Shown: positions 24,167 through 33,811 of the stretch, one piece after another
Position numbering within the stretch: position 1 is the first letter of the stretch
Layout of the letters: the number at the start of each line of letters is the position of its first letter
Source: Gammaproteobacteria bacterium
Lineage (GTDB): Bacteria > Pseudomonadota > Gammaproteobacteria > Steroidobacterales > Steroidobacteraceae
Reading direction: 5' to 3'
Length of the DNA stretch: 64,000 nucleotides
Assembly: GCA_028870635.1 (NCBI GenBank)
Contig: JAGWPE010000121.1
Location: 1-64,000, forward strand
The notes under the pieces: model-generated
The model's input: only the letters and a program-made list of their open reading frames with translations
Told to the model about the DNA's origin: nothing
The model's database searches: none
Made by a program: the position numbers and the translations under genes

Positions 24167-25134
24167 CAGTGCGCGGGACCGCAGGCCGGCGTTTCGCAAG
24201 AATCGGGCTCCTCGATCTGCACGGTCGTGTCCTCGACGTGCAGCCGCTCCCGCAGCCGCTCGTGGATCAGCTTCGGGACGCCGTAGCCGCGGGCGCCGGG
24301 CGCCACGCAAGCATGCAACGTGATCGTGGGACGCTCACCGGTCATCGACCATACGTGTATGTGATGGACCTCGAGAAGTCCCGGAACGTGACCGATCAGC
24401 TCGGCCTCGATGTGCTTGACATCGAAGCCGGGCGGGACGGTCTGCAGGAGCACGTCGGCAGACTCGCGGATGAGTGCCCAGGCGGAGCGAAGGATGAGCG
24501 CGGACACCAGGAGGGAGAGCAGAGGATCGACCACGGTCCATCCCTTGATGAGGATCAGCAGCGCTGCCACGGATGCCGCCCCCGAGCCCACCAGGTCGCT
24601 CAGCACATGTGCCCGCGCCCCGCGCTCGTTGAGGGAGCGGGCGCCGGAAAGCGCCACGAGCGCCGCCAGGTTGGCGAGGCCACCGACGAGAGCGATTGCG
24701 AGCATCCACCGGCCGTCGACGTGCGGCAAGTGCATCAGGCGCCGGCTCGCCTCGTACACCACCCCGATCGTCAGCAGCAAGAGCGCCTGCCCGTTCATGA
24801 ACGCGGCGAGCGGCTGGTACCGCCGGTGGCCGTAAGTGCGCCGCTCATCGGCCGGCCGGCGGCCCCAGCGGATTGCGACGAGGGCCAGCACCAGCGAAGC
24901 CGAATCCGCCAGCATGTGGGCCGCTTCGGCGAGGAGGGCGATCGAGTTGGCCAGGTATCCGCCAACGGCCTCCACCACAGTAAAGCTTCCGAGAATCACG
25001 AGCGCGATGAGAAGCCGCCGCTCGCCGGCATCACGCCCATGGCCATGCGCGCCATGGCCGTGCCCGTGCTCGTGACCCGGATGCGCGTCGTGGTCCGCGT
25101 GATGATCGCCGTGATGCTCGTGCGAGTGCGGCAT
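24166..25134 (-). CDS. Cation diffusion facilitator (Zn/Cd efflux, CzcD/ZitB-like)
   Basis: This 322-residue inner-membrane antiporter starts with a histidine-rich tail (MPHSHEHHGDHH and further His to about 40), followed by six membrane segments and a cytoplasmic C-terminal domain (HHIHVWSMTGERPTITLHACV). Metal-site motifs are HMLAD in TM2 and HVLSD in TM5, the HxxxD pattern of Zn/Cd transporters. A frame extension upstream to 25194 would run into the MerR operator, so MPHSH is preferred. It is divergent from a CadR-type regulator, which should activate it. Confidence 0.9.
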   Translation of the reverse strand: MPHSHEHHGDHHADHDAHPGHEHGHGHGAHGHGRDAGERRLLIALVILGSFTVVEAVGGYLANSIALLAEAAHMLADSASLVLALVAIRWGRRPADERRTYGHRRYQPLAAFMNGQALLLLTIGVVYEASRRLMHLPHVDGRWMLAIALVGGLANLAALVALSGARSLNERGARAHVLSDLVGSGAASVAALLILIKGWTVVDPLLSLLVSALILRSAWALIRESADVLLQTVPPGFDVKHIEAELIGHVPGLLEVHHIHVWSMTGERPTITLHACVAPGARGYGVPKLIHERLRERLHVEDTTVQIEEPDSCETPACGPAH

Positions 25135-25163
25135 GGATTCGAAGCCTCTGATTCGGCTGGTAT

Positions 25164-25194
25164 ACTTGAAACCCTGTAACCGCTTCAGGGTCAA
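25164..25194 (-). promoter_or_regulatory. MerR-type promoter and operator for the CDF exporter
   Basis: On the minus strand TTGACC (25189-25194) and TCAAGT (25164-25169) are separated by 19 bp, the elongated spacing that MerR activators correct. The spacer contains the dyad ACCCTGtaaccgcttCAGGGT (25171-25191), close to known CadR/PbrR operators. Confidence 0.75.
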
Positions 25195-25199
25195 GGCCG

Positions 25200-25676
25200 A
25201 TGAATCGCTCGCTCACCATTGGGGTCCTGGCTCGCGATACGGAGTGTCCGCCGGAGACGATCCGCTACTACGAGCGCGAGGGCTTGCTTCCGCCGGCTGC
25301 ACGCTCTGCCGGCAATTACCGGCTTTACACCCGCGCACACCTGGAACGCCTCGTGTTCATCAGGAACTGCCGCTCGCTGGACATGACCCTCGATGAGATC
25401 AAGCAGCTGCTGCGGTTCCGTGACGTACCGCAAGCGGAGTGCGGCGCGGCGCACGCGCTCATCGACGAGCACATCGTGCACATCGGCCAGCGCATCGCGG
25501 AGCTCGAGCAGCTACAGCTGCAGTTGCAGGGTTTGCGCGGCCAATGTCAGCCGATCGGCGATGCAAGGAAATGCGGCATTCTCGATAGCCTGGAGCAGAA
25601 GCCGCCGAGCCCGCCGCAGAGGAATGTCAAGGCCCATCTCTGCGGGACTCACCATCCGGCCACACGCGGCCGGTGA
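25200..25676 (+). CDS. MerR-family metal-responsive regulator (CadR/PbrR type)
   Basis: This 158-residue regulator has an N-terminal MerR HTH (TIGVLARDTECPPETIRYYEREGLL), a long dimerisation helix, and cysteines placed as in CadR/PbrR: ECGAAH near 80, GQC near 115 and KCGIL near 125. These ligate Cd, Pb or Zn. The tail CGTHH may add a second site. It starts 5 bp from the -35 box of the divergent CDF gene and should both repress itself and activate the exporter on metal binding. Confidence 0.88.
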   Translation: MNRSLTIGVLARDTECPPETIRYYEREGLLPPAARSAGNYRLYTRAHLERLVFIRNCRSLDMTLDEIKQLLRFRDVPQAECGAAHALIDEHIVHIGQRIAELEQLQLQLQGLRGQCQPIGDARKCGILDSLEQKPPSPPQRNVKAHLCGTHHPATRGR

Positions 25677-25702
25677 GGTCCCTCTCCCCTTACGAGGCGC
25701 CA

Positions 25703-26329
25703 TCAATATCTGGAGCTGACGTGAGCTGCCCAGCCTTCTCCGGCCAGCATTCCGGCTGACACGCCGAGAAACGCCCCCGCGATCACATCGCTGACGAAGT
25801 GCCAGTCTCCTACGACCAACAGAGCCGCGGCGAGCGCCAGGAGGGCCGAAAGCAGCCGGATGCTGCCGCTGTAGAGCCGCATGAAGACCCCGGCGAACGC
25901 TCCTGCCAGAACCATGTGGCCGGAGGGAAAGCTGCTATATGCGAAACCCATCGCGATATTGAGGGTATGCCTCGCGCCGTGCACGACCTCGGCAGGGGTC
26001 GGAACGCCGAAGAATGGCTTCAGTACCTGATCGTTCATGCCGTAAGCGCATATCGAGGCGAGGCAAGCTATCGCCAAGGCTTCCGCGAATCGCGAGATGT
26101 GTCCGCGCATGAGGCGCGCGAGGACCAGGCCCAGGACCACAGCCGATTCCAGAGTCAGGATCACCGTGGCACCGAAGGCGGCGTTGAGCGAGCTGAGGCG
26201 ATGACCGTATCTCCACACACGATGCGCCACCGGCACGTCTATCCCTGCAAAGCAAAGGGCTGCCAGCGCGGCGCAAGCGACGAATGACAGAAGCCAGATC
26301 CTCAGAACGACGGAAAAGCTCTTCACCAT
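25703..26329 (-). CDS. PAP2-superfamily membrane protein
   Basis: This 208-residue integral membrane protein has about six hydrophobic segments. It contains the PAP2 motif FPSGHMVLA and the third-motif H-x3-D (DWHFVSD). The first motif is degenerate (KPFFGVPTP, Thr where Arg is usual), and the Ser-Arg that normally precedes the third-motif His by seven residues is missing. Lipid-phosphate or pyrophosphate phosphatase activity is therefore possible but not assured. The gene converges on the MerR gene and follows the LysR gene by 18 bp on the same strand. Confidence 0.75.
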   Translation of the reverse strand: MVKSFSVVLRIWLLSFVACAALAALCFAGIDVPVAHRVWRYGHRLSSLNAAFGATVILTLESAVVLGLVLARLMRGHISRFAEALAIACLASICAYGMNDQVLKPFFGVPTPAEVVHGARHTLNIAMGFAYSSFPSGHMVLAGAFAGVFMRLYSGSIRLLSALLALAAALLVVGDWHFVSDVIAGAFLGVSAGMLAGEGWAAHVSSRY

Positions 26330-26347
26330 CCCAGACTCCCCAGATTC

Positions 26348-27316
26348 TCAATGTTTGCCCGATGCACGGGACCGCTTGCGCTTTGCGCCTCCCGGCGCAA
26401 GGGGCGGCGCGAGGGGCACGCTCGGCGCCCTGATGAAATCGATGAACGCGCGCAGCGGCGCGGGCACGAGACGCCGTCCGGAGTAGTACAAGAACGGGCC
26501 GGAGAAGCGCGGCCACCAGGGCTCGAGAATGGGCTCGAGCGCGCCGCTCTCGAAGTGCGGCCGCAGCCAGTCGTCGAAAAGGGAGATGATGCCGATTCCG
26601 GCTATGGCCGCCTCGACGGCGAGATCGGTCGCCGTGCCGCGGCTCACGAGCAGCGGCCCTGTGGGCTCGATGCGCACGACCTCGCCGTTGCGCTCGAATT
26701 CCCATGGCGGCAGCGAGCGGCCGCTGAACCGGCCCAGCAGGCACGCGTGCCCGAGGAGCTCTCGTGGATGCTGCGGCCTGCCGTGCCGATCGAGGTAGGC
26801 GGGAGCCGCGGCAACCGCGAAGCGCTGGGTGCGCGGGCCGATCGGTACGGCAATCATGTCCTGCTGCAATCGCTCGTCATAGCGGATACCCGCATCGAAC
26901 CCGGCGGCGAGCACATCGACGAAATTCTCCTCGGCAACCACCTCCAGGCGAATCTCCGGATAAGCGGTCAGGAAACGCGGCACGATCCCGGGTAGCACGA
27001 GCCGCGCCGCGCTGACCGGAACATTGAGCCTGAGGGTGCCTGCGGGTCTGTCGCGAAAGCCGTTCACCACATCGAGAGCCGACTCGACCTCGGCCAACGC
27101 CGAGCCTAGCCGCTCCAGCAGGCGCCTGCCCGCCTCCGTGGGCGCGACGCTGCGCGTCGTTCGGTAGAGCAGCCGGACCCCGAGCCCTGCTTCCAGCCGG
27201 CGTACCGCTTCACTGAGGCCGGACGCGCTCTTGCCGCTGACGCGTGCAGCATCCCGAAAGCCTCGGGAGCGTGCCACCGCCACGAATGCCCTCAAGTCGC
27301 CGAGATCGGTCGCCAT
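26348..27316 (-). CDS. LysR-family regulator, divergent from an aldo/keto reductase
   Basis: This 322-residue regulator starts at MATDLGDLRAF. The HTH (about 5-62) is followed by an effector domain containing GTLRLNVPVSAARLVLPG, typical of the large LysR group that controls divergent oxidoreductase genes. The divergent aldo/keto reductase gene at 27411 is the likely target. The 94-bp intergenic region should hold the operator, but I could not pick a convincing T-N11-A site. Confidence 0.85.
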   Translation of the reverse strand: MATDLGDLRAFVAVARSRGFRDAARVSGKSASGLSEAVRRLEAGLGVRLLYRTTRSVAPTEAGRRLLERLGSALAEVESALDVVNGFRDRPAGTLRLNVPVSAARLVLPGIVPRFLTAYPEIRLEVVAEENFVDVLAAGFDAGIRYDERLQQDMIAVPIGPRTQRFAVAAAPAYLDRHGRPQHPRELLGHACLLGRFSGRSLPPWEFERNGEVVRIEPTGPLLVSRGTATDLAVEAAIAGIGIISLFDDWLRPHFESGALEPILEPWWPRFSGPFLYYSGRRLVPAPLRAFIDFIRAPSVPLAPPLAPGGAKRKRSRASGKH

Positions 27317-27410
27317 TGTTCTGATTTTCGTACAGCCCATGCGGATTGTGCCCCATTATCGCGCAGGCGGACAGCGGCTACATTGGCCTCACCTGCAGAG
27401 GAGATCAGTC

Positions 27411-28292
27411 ATGCCCAGCATCGATGAGTCAGACACTTACAGGCTCGGCAATCGCACCGTCAACAGGCTCGGCTACGGAGCGATGCAGCTGGCCGGCCCC
27501 GGCGTGTTCGGTCCGCCCAGAGATCGTGACGCGGCGCTTGCCGTTCTGCGGGAGGCGGCGGCGAGCGGCGTGAATCACATGGACACCAGCGATTTCTACG
27601 GCCCGCATGTCACCAATCGTCTGATTCGCGAAGCGCTCCATCCCTATCGCGACGATCTCGTCATCGTGACAAAGGTCGGTGCCCGGCGCGGCGCCGACGC
27701 GTCGTGGCTACCCGCGATCTCCCCGCAGGAGCTGACCCAGGCCGTGCACGACAATCTGCGCAATCTCGGCGTGGATTTCCTCGAGGTGGTCAATTACCGC
27801 AACATGGGCCGCATCCACGGGCCGGCCGAAGGCTCCATCGAGGCACCGCTCAACGCACTGGCCGAGCTGCAGCACAGGGGACTCGTCCGTCATGTCGGAT
27901 TGAGCAACGTCACGCCGGCGCAGATCGAGGAAGGCCGGCGGATCTGTGAGATCGTCTGCGTGCAGAATCATTACAACCTGGCGCATCGTACGGACGATGC
28001 GCTGATCGGGGCGCTGGCGCGCGACGGCATCGCCTATGTGCCGTTCTTTCCTCTTGGAGGCTTCACCCCGCTGCAGTCGTCGATCCTGTCCGATGTGGCT
28101 CTGGGCCTCGGCGCCACGGCGATGCAGGTTGCACTCGCCTGGCTGCTTCGGCGGGCGCCCAACATCCTCCTGATCCCGGGCACCTCATCGATCGGCCATT
28201 TGCGGGAAAACCTCGCCGCATCCGCGCTGGATCTGCCGCAGGAGGCGATGATGGCGCTCGACGGCATTGCGGCGAGCGCAAGCGCCGCCTGA
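27411..28292 (+). CDS. Aldo/keto reductase (YdbC-like branch)
   Basis: This 293-residue (beta/alpha)8 NADPH oxidoreductase starts at an ATG preceded by GAGGAG at good spacing. Catalytic Asp58, Tyr63 (DTSDFYG) and Lys88 (VTKVG) are present, but the fourth tetrad residue, normally His after the beta-4 strand, is Asn128 (EVVNYRN). The C-terminal cofactor loop has LIPGTSSIGHLREN. It is regulated, by inference, through the divergent LysR gene. The substrate is a small aldehyde or ketone of unknown identity. Confidence 0.88.
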   Translation: MPSIDESDTYRLGNRTVNRLGYGAMQLAGPGVFGPPRDRDAALAVLREAAASGVNHMDTSDFYGPHVTNRLIREALHPYRDDLVIVTKVGARRGADASWLPAISPQELTQAVHDNLRNLGVDFLEVVNYRNMGRIHGPAEGSIEAPLNALAELQHRGLVRHVGLSNVTPAQIEEGRRICEIVCVQNHYNLAHRTDDALIGALARDGIAYVPFFPLGGFTPLQSSILSDVALGLGATAMQVALAWLLRRAPNILLIPGTSSIGHLRENLAASALDLPQEAMMALDGIAASASAA

Positions 28293-28319
28293 TGCGAGGG
28301 AGCGGCGCGCCGCAACGCC

Positions 28320-29042
28320 TCAGCGGGCGAGGAAGCGGCATCCTCCCGCCTCGCATTGGAAGCGTCCGACGGGCCGCACCCTGGATCGCCACTCGGTGAC
28401 GCTGCGCAGAATCCTTGCCTTTCGAGCTCCTGAGATGCCGAGGACATAGCGGTTGTTGAGCGGATCCCAGGGACTGTGGAATCCATCCATCTCGGAAATC
28501 GCCTTCTGCGCGCTCCAACCCTGGACCAGCATGCGATATGCCGCCGCAATGACACCCGTGCGGTCGACTCCGGCACGGCAGCTGATGAGCACGGGTTTCG
28601 GCGCCTTCTGGATGATTGCCAGAACCTCCGCCACATGCTCATCGAGGTGCCGGTGCGTCAGTACCTGTACCGCGCTGAAGTCTCCTACGCGAAAGTAGAC
28701 GACCGAGCGCACCTGGGCGGGATCGAGGTGTACCGATTCGAACGAGCGCCGCACGTCGAGCTGCAGGCTGACGACCGTCGCGACGCCGTGCGCCACCAGC
28801 CAGTGGGCATCCGAGCGGGTCGGCGCCTCGGCCCGCCAGAGTACCCCCGGGGTGACCACGCAGAAGTTGCGCACCGGGGAGCCGAGATCGTCCGCGCAGG
28901 CGCCGGGAAGAGTACGGCGCGAAAGATAAACGCAGCCGGCAAGGAGCAGTGCCACGGCATAAAGAAGCAGACGCCCTGCCCTGCGCCCACGGCCGTTCGT
29001 GAGCACCGGATGCCGACTCCCCCTTTTCCGCAATCTCATCAT
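28320..29042 (-). CDS. Lipoprotein dual-specificity/tyrosine phosphatase
   Basis: This 240-residue protein has the CX5R signature CRAGVDRT (Cys155, Arg161) and an upstream acid-loop candidate FRVGD (Asp121), the cysteine-phosphatase mechanism. The N-terminus is basic, then hydrophobic, and ends LLLAGC (Cys37), a lipobox. The enzyme is probably a lipid-anchored periplasmic phosphatase, similar to DUF442/Siw14-type proteins. Starts at 29051 or 29042 differ by three residues, and no ribosome site separates them. It is divergent from the molybdenum hydroxylase operon. Confidence 0.75.
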   Translation of the reverse strand: MMRLRKRGSRHPVLTNGRGRRAGRLLLYAVALLLAGCVYLSRRTLPGACADDLGSPVRNFCVVTPGVLWRAEAPTRSDAHWLVAHGVATVVSLQLDVRRSFESVHLDPAQVRSVVYFRVGDFSAVQVLTHRHLDEHVAEVLAIIQKAPKPVLISCRAGVDRTGVIAAAYRMLVQGWSAQKAISEMDGFHSPWDPLNNRYVLGISGARKARILRSVTEWRSRVRPVGRFQCEAGGCRFLAR

Positions 29043-29233
29043 GCAGCCCATGGTAGTGCACCGGCGCAGCGCGCGGACGGCGGGAGCCCGCAGGGATTGT
29101 GCCGAAAGAAACACACCTTCAGCGCAGCCTTCACGGCCTCGCTCGACGCCTTGGCGGACTTCCGTGCTTCGGCTATACAATCCGGGAGCCGGTCCCGGGC
29201 GCATTCGCGATCATCAGCTCGAGGAGTCATCGC

Positions 29234-29716
29234 ATGGCCGTGCCGATCGAACTGACTGTCAACGGCAAAACCGTCGCAGCGGAGGTCGAAGCCGACACCT
29301 TGCTGTCGAGCTTTCTGCGCGAGCATCTGCGCCTGACCGGCACGCACATCGGCTGCGACACCTCGAGCTGCGGTGCGTGCACGGTCCACGTGGGCGGGCG
29401 CGCCGTGAAGAGTTGCAATGTCCTCGTCGCGCAACTGCACGGCAGCGAGGTCACCACCATCGAAGGCATCACCCCGCGCGATGGCTCTCTGCATCCCATG
29501 CAGGCCGCCTTCAAGGCCTGTCACGGCCTGCAGTGCGGCTTTTGCACGGCCGGCATGGTCATGAGCGCGATAGACCTCCTCAGGCACCACCCGCATACGA
29601 CGGATGAGGAGATCCGCGCGGGGCTCGAGGGCAACCTGTGCCGCTGCACGGGTTATCAGAACATCGTCAAGGCGGTCGCCATGGCCGCGAAGGCGATGGG
29701 GAGGCAGAGGCCATGA
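29234..29716 (+). CDS. coxS: Molybdenum hydroxylase small [2Fe-2S] subunit (CoxS type)
   Basis: This 160-residue subunit carries two [2Fe-2S] clusters. The plant-ferredoxin-type cluster has the cysteines in [13 protein letters not shown] and a distal Cys (KSCNVL). The helical cluster has CGFC and CRCTGY. It passes electrons from the Mo subunit to FAD. The ATG is 7 nt after GAGGAG. It is the first gene of a tightly packed six-gene operon, and its stop overlaps the next start (ATGA). Confidence 0.92.
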   Translation: MAVPIELTVNGKTVAAEVEADTLLSSFLREHLRLTGTHIGCDTSSCGACTVHVGGRAVKSCNVLVAQLHGSEVTTIEGITPRDGSLHPMQAAFKACHGLQCGFCTAGMVMSAIDLLRHHPHTTDEEIRAGLEGNLCRCTGYQNIVKAVAMAAKAMGRQRP

Positions 29717-32076
29717 ACGCCGCGCGCGCACCACTCATCGGCCGATCCGTCGAGCGCAAGGAGGACCATCGCTTCCTCACCGGTGTCGGACAGTACACGG
29801 ACGACATCGTCCTCCCCGGACAGAGCTACGGGTTCTTCCTCCGTAGTCCGCACGCACACGCGCGGATTCGCTCGATCGATGCCGGGGCGGCGCGCGGGGC
29901 ACCGGGAGTTCTCGCCATATTCACCGGCGAGGACCTCGCCGGCATCGGCGGCCTTCCCTGCGGCTGGCTGATCAAGTCCGTCGACGGCACTCCGATGAAG
30001 GAGCCGAAGCACCCCGTGCTCGCCGAAGGCAAGGTACGCCACGTCGGCGAGCAGGTGGCTCTCGTGGTGGCGGAATCCGCCGCGCAGGCCAAGGCGGCCG
30101 CGGCTCTGATCGAGGTCGATTACGAGATCCTGCCGGCCGTCGTCGAAACGGCCGCCGCCGCCGCCAGCGGCACCGCCGTCCACGATCTTGCTGCCGACAA
30201 CGTCTGCTATACATGGTCGATAGGTGACGAGGGTGCGGTGACGGCGGCTTTCGCCAGGGCGGCGCATGTCACCACTCTGAGGCTCGTCAACAACAGGTTG
30301 ATTCCCAATGCGCTCGAGCCGCGGGCCGCCAATGCCGCGCACTCGCCGGGCGATGATTCATATACTCTCTACGTCACGAGCCAGAACCCGCACGTCGAGC
30401 GGCTCCTGATGACGGCATTCGTCCTCGGGATTCCGGAACACAAGATGCGGGTCGTCGCGCCCGACGTGGGCGGCGGCTTCGGGTCGAAGATCTATCTGTA
30501 CGCCGAGGAGACCGCCCTCGTCTGGGCCAGCAAGCGCGTCGGCCGCCCGATCAAGTGGACGGCCGAGCGCAGCGAGTCCTTCCTCACCGACGCCCACGGA
30601 CGCGATCACGTCTCGACCGCGGAGCTGGCCCTCGACGCGCAAGGGCACTTTCTCGCCCTGCGGGTGCATACGACCGCCAACATGGGGGCGTACCTTTCCA
30701 CCTTCGCATCGTGCATTCCGACGATCCTCTACGCCACCCTTCTCGCCGGCCAATACGCGACCCCGCACATCTACTGCACGGTGCAGGCCGTCTTCACCAA
30801 CACGACGCCGGTCGACGCCTACCGCGGCGCCGGCCGTCCGGAGGCCACCTACCTCCTGGAGCGCATCGTGGAGCGAGCGGCACGTGAGCTGCGCATCGAT
30901 CCGGTGGAGCTGCGCCGGCGCAACTTCATCCGCAAATTCCCGCATGCCACGCCGGTCGGACTCACCTACGACACCGGCGACTACGATGCGACCCTGAGCC
31001 GGGTCATCGATCTGGCGGACGTCGCCGGTTACGCCGCGCGCAAGCAGGCCAGCGCCGCCAAGGGGCTCCTCAGAGGGCTCGGCTACTCCTGCTATATCGA
31101 GGCGTGCGGCCTCGCTCCGTCGAATATCGCCGGCGCCCTCGGCGCACGCGCGGGACTGTTCGAGGCCGCGGAGGTGCGCGTCCATCCCACGGGGAAGGTG
31201 ACGGTGTTCACCGGCTCGCACAGTCACGGCCAGGGCCATGAGACGACTTTCGCCCAGGTCGTGGCGGACAGACTCGGCCTTTCGCTCGAGGATGTGGACA
31301 TCCAGCACGGGGACACGGGCAAGGTGCTGTTCGGCATGGGCACCTACGGCTCGCGCTCCCTGGCGGTCGGGGGGTCCGCCATCGTCAAGGCGCTCGACAA
31401 GATCATTTCCAAGGGGAAGAAGATCGCAGCTCACCTCCTCGAAGCCAGCGACGCCGATGTCGAGTTCGAGCACGGTGAGTTCCGGATCGCGGGGACCGAC
31501 CGCAAGAAGGCCTTCGCGGAGATCGCCCTCGCGGCTTACGTACCGCACAACTATCCTCTCGGCACCCTGGAGCCGGGACTCAACGAGAACGCCTTTTACG
31601 ATCCGACCAACTTCACCTACCCGGCAGGCTCTTACGTATGCGAAGTGGAGGTCGACCCCCTGACCGGGAAGGTGCGGGTGGACCGCTTCAGCGCCAGTGA
31701 CGACTTCGGCAACGTCATCAATCCGATGATCGTCGAAGGTCAGGTGCAGGGCGGCATTGCCCAGGGCATCGGGCAGGCGTTGCTCGAAGGCTGCCGGTAC
31801 AACGAGGACGGACAGCTTCTGACGGGCAGCTTCACCGATTACGCCTTGCCGCGCGCCGATGACATGCCCGCGCTCGCCATCGAGCTCGCTCCGGGAACGC
31901 CCTGCACGCACAATCCCCTCGGAGCCAAAGGCTGCGGGGAAGCGGGTGCGATCGGCACGCCGCCCGCGGTGATCAATGCCGTGCTCGATGCGCTGGCGCC
32001 GCTCGGCGTCACCGACATCGACATGCCCGCCACCCCTCACCGGGTATGGGAAGCGATACGGAGGCACGCACGATGA
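29713..32076 (+). CDS. coxL: Molybdenum hydroxylase large (Mo-cofactor) subunit, form II CoxL-like
   Basis: This 787-residue catalytic subunit of the xanthine-oxidase family binds molybdopterin cytosine dinucleotide. The active-site loop is [10 protein letters not shown] (369-378), not the AYRCSFR of true aerobic CO dehydrogenase, so CO oxidation is unlikely. The base is the Glu in [12 protein letters not shown] near the C-terminus. Other cofactor motifs are GGGFGSK (253-259) and [11 protein letters not shown]. The substrate is likely an N-heterocycle, aldehyde or aromatic acid hydroxylated next to a C-N or C=O group. It overlaps its neighbours by 4 nt on both sides. Confidence 0.9.
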   Translation: MNAARAPLIGRSVERKEDHRFLTGVGQYTDDIVLPGQSYGFFLRSPHAHARIRSIDAGAARGAPGVLAIFTGEDLAGIGGLPCGWLIKSVDGTPMKEPKHPVLAEGKVRHVGEQVALVVAESAAQAKAAAALIEVDYEILPAVVETAAAAASGTAVHDLAADNVCYTWSIGDEGAVTAAFARAAHVTTLRLVNNRLIPNALEPRAANAAHSPGDDSYTLYVTSQNPHVERLLMTAFVLGIPEHKMRVVAPDVGGGFGSKIYLYAEETALVWASKRVGRPIKWTAERSESFLTDAHGRDHVSTAELALDAQGHFLALRVHTTANMGAYLSTFASCIPTILYATLLAGQYATPHIYCTVQAVFTNTTPVDAYRGAGRPEATYLLERIVERAARELRIDPVELRRRNFIRKFPHATPVGLTYDTGDYDATLSRVIDLADVAGYAARKQASAAKGLLRGLGYSCYIEACGLAPSNIAGALGARAGLFEAAEVRVHPTGKVTVFTGSHSHGQGHETTFAQVVADRLGLSLEDVDIQHGDTGKVLFGMGTYGSRSLAVGGSAIVKALDKIISKGKKIAAHLLEASDADVEFEHGEFRIAGTDRKKAFAEIALAAYVPHNYPLGTLEPGLNENAFYDPTNFTYPAGSYVCEVEVDPLTGKVRVDRFSASDDFGNVINPMIVEGQVQGGIAQGIGQALLEGCRYNEDGQLLTGSFTDYALPRADDMPALAIELAPGTPCTHNPLGAKGCGEAGAIGTPPAVINAVLDALAPLGVTDIDMPATPHRVWEAIRRHAR

Positions 32077-32858
32077 GCGCCATGGCCTATCACCGCCCCT
32101 CCTCCCTGGCCGAGGCGGCAAAGCTCGCCGCCGGCGACCCCGATGCCAGAATCCTCGCCGGGGGTCAGTCGATCCTGCCGTCCATGAAGCTCGGGCTTCT
32201 CGCGCCGAGCGCGTTCATCGATCTCGCGGCCCTCGGCGAGCTGCGCGGCATCCGCGCGGACCGCAAGTCCGTCACCGTGGGCGCGATGACGACCCATGCC
32301 GCGGTCGCCGCATCGCCGGAGGTCATGGCGGCGATCCCCTCGCTGGCAAAGCTTGCCGCGGGCATCGGCGATCCCCAGGTCCGCAACCGCGGGACGATCG
32401 GCGGCTCGTTGGCGAACAGCGATCCCGCCGCCGATTATCCGGCCGCCGTGCTCGCGCTCAATGCCACCATTCGCACCAACCGGCGGGCTCTGCCCGCGGA
32501 TGGCTTCTTCAAGGGTCTGTTCGAGACGGCGCTCGCTCCGGGGGAGATCATCACGGCGGTGGAGTTCCCGGTGCCCAACACCGCCTCCTACGTGAAGTTT
32601 CCTCAACCGGCGTCCCGCTTCGCCCTGGTCGGCGTGTTCGTTGCCCAGACGTCCACGGGCGTGCGTGTCGCCGTCACCGGAGCCGGCCCGTGTGCCTTCA
32701 GGGTCAAAGTCCTGGAAGATGCCCTCGCCCGGCGGTATGCCCCGCAAGCCTGCGAGGGGATCTCGCTTCCGTCCGGCGATCTCAACACCGACATCCACGC
32801 GAGCGCGGAGTACCGGGCCCATCTGATTCCCGTGCTCGCGCAGCGCGCTCTCGCCTAG
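32073..32858 (+). CDS. coxM: Molybdenum hydroxylase medium FAD subunit (CoxM type)
   Basis: This 261-residue FAD-binding subunit has the two family motifs, [10 protein letters not shown] near residue 32 and [17 protein letters not shown] near 110. It transfers electrons from the iron-sulfur subunit to quinone or another acceptor. ATG 32073 overlaps the large-subunit stop (ATGA). Length and order (small, large, medium) differ from the canonical medium-small-large order of CO dehydrogenase operons. Confidence 0.9.
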   Translation: MSAMAYHRPSSLAEAAKLAAGDPDARILAGGQSILPSMKLGLLAPSAFIDLAALGELRGIRADRKSVTVGAMTTHAAVAASPEVMAAIPSLAKLAAGIGDPQVRNRGTIGGSLANSDPAADYPAAVLALNATIRTNRRALPADGFFKGLFETALAPGEIITAVEFPVPNTASYVKFPQPASRFALVGVFVAQTSTGVRVAVTGAGPCAFRVKVLEDALARRYAPQACEGISLPSGDLNTDIHASAEYRAHLIPVLAQRALA

Positions 32859-32886
32859 CCGGGGCCGGGCACGCCCGCGAGCTCAT

Positions 32887-33810
32887 GTGACATCCGCTCC
32901 AGGCCGGCCGCATTCGATCGATGAGACGCGCGAGCGGCTGCTGGCGCAGGACTACGTGGCCGACCGCCGGCTCGCGACCGCGGTCTTCCTCGCACTCAGT
33001 CTGGAGCGCCCGCTGTTCCTCGAGGGAGAGCCCGGCACCGGCAAGACCGAAGTCGCCAAGGCACTCTCGCGCGCCTTGTCCGCCGAGCTGATCCGCCTGC
33101 AATGCCATGAGGGCCTCGACGTCAACCTCGCGGCCTACGAGTGGAACTACGCCCGGCAGATTCTCGAGATCCGCCTCGGCGAGGCGGCGCACGAGTCGCG
33201 CGAGCAGATCGCGGCAGGCCTGTTCTCGGAGCGTTTCCTCATCGCGCGGCCCCTCCTGCGGGCGCTGCTGCCGCAGCCGGTGCGGCCGGTGCTGTTGATC
33301 GATGAGCTGGATCGTGCGGATGAGCCCTTCGAGGCCTATCTGCTGGAGGTGCTGGCGGAGTTCCAGATCACCATTCCGGAGCTGACCACCATCCGGGCGC
33401 AGTTCGCCCCGATCGTCATCATCACTTCGAACCGGACACGGGAAATCCACGACGCCGTCAAGCGGCGCTGCATCTATCACTGGGTCGACTACCCCGATGC
33501 CGCCCGCGAGCTCGAGATCATCCGCCGCCGTGTGCCGCACGCGCAGGAGTCCTTGGCGCGGCAGATCGTGGCATTCGTCCGCGAGCTGCGCGGTCTCGAT
33601 CTCTACAAGCTGCCGGGACTCTCGGAAACGATCGAGTGGGGGCGCGCGCTGCTTGCGCTCGATCGCACGGCCCTCGACCCGCAGACGATCGACGACACGC
33701 TCGGAGTGCTCCTGAAATATCAGGACGATCTCGCCCGGGTGAGAGGATCCGAGGCCGCGAGGCTCCTCGACAGCATCGGGCACGCAACGGCTGCCGCCGA
33801 GCGGGACTGA
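32887..33810 (+). CDS. coxD: MoxR-type AAA+ ATPase (CoxD)
   Basis: This 307-residue ATPase starts at GTG. Walker A is GEPGTGKTE (about 50) and Walker B is VLLIDELD (about 138). A sensor-1-like ITSNRTREIHDAVKRRC follows. MoxR proteins with a VWA partner insert or mature metal centres; CoxD is needed to finish the active site of Mo hydroxylases. The paired VWA gene follows after 1 bp. It acts in the cytoplasm. Confidence 0.9.
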   Translation: MTSAPGRPHSIDETRERLLAQDYVADRRLATAVFLALSLERPLFLEGEPGTGKTEVAKALSRALSAELIRLQCHEGLDVNLAAYEWNYARQILEIRLGEAAHESREQIAAGLFSERFLIARPLLRALLPQPVRPVLLIDELDRADEPFEAYLLEVLAEFQITIPELTTIRAQFAPIVIITSNRTREIHDAVKRRCIYHWVDYPDAARELEIIRRRVPHAQESLARQIVAFVRELRGLDLYKLPGLSETIEWGRALLALDRTALDPQTIDDTLGVLLKYQDDLARVRGSEAARLLDSIGHATAAAERD

Positions 33811-33811
33811 C

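Noticed and set aside
29234-32858. Aerobic carbon monoxide dehydrogenase
   Set aside because: The large subunit lacks the Cys-containing AYRCSFR loop and has AYRGAGR, which marks other molybdenum hydroxylases.
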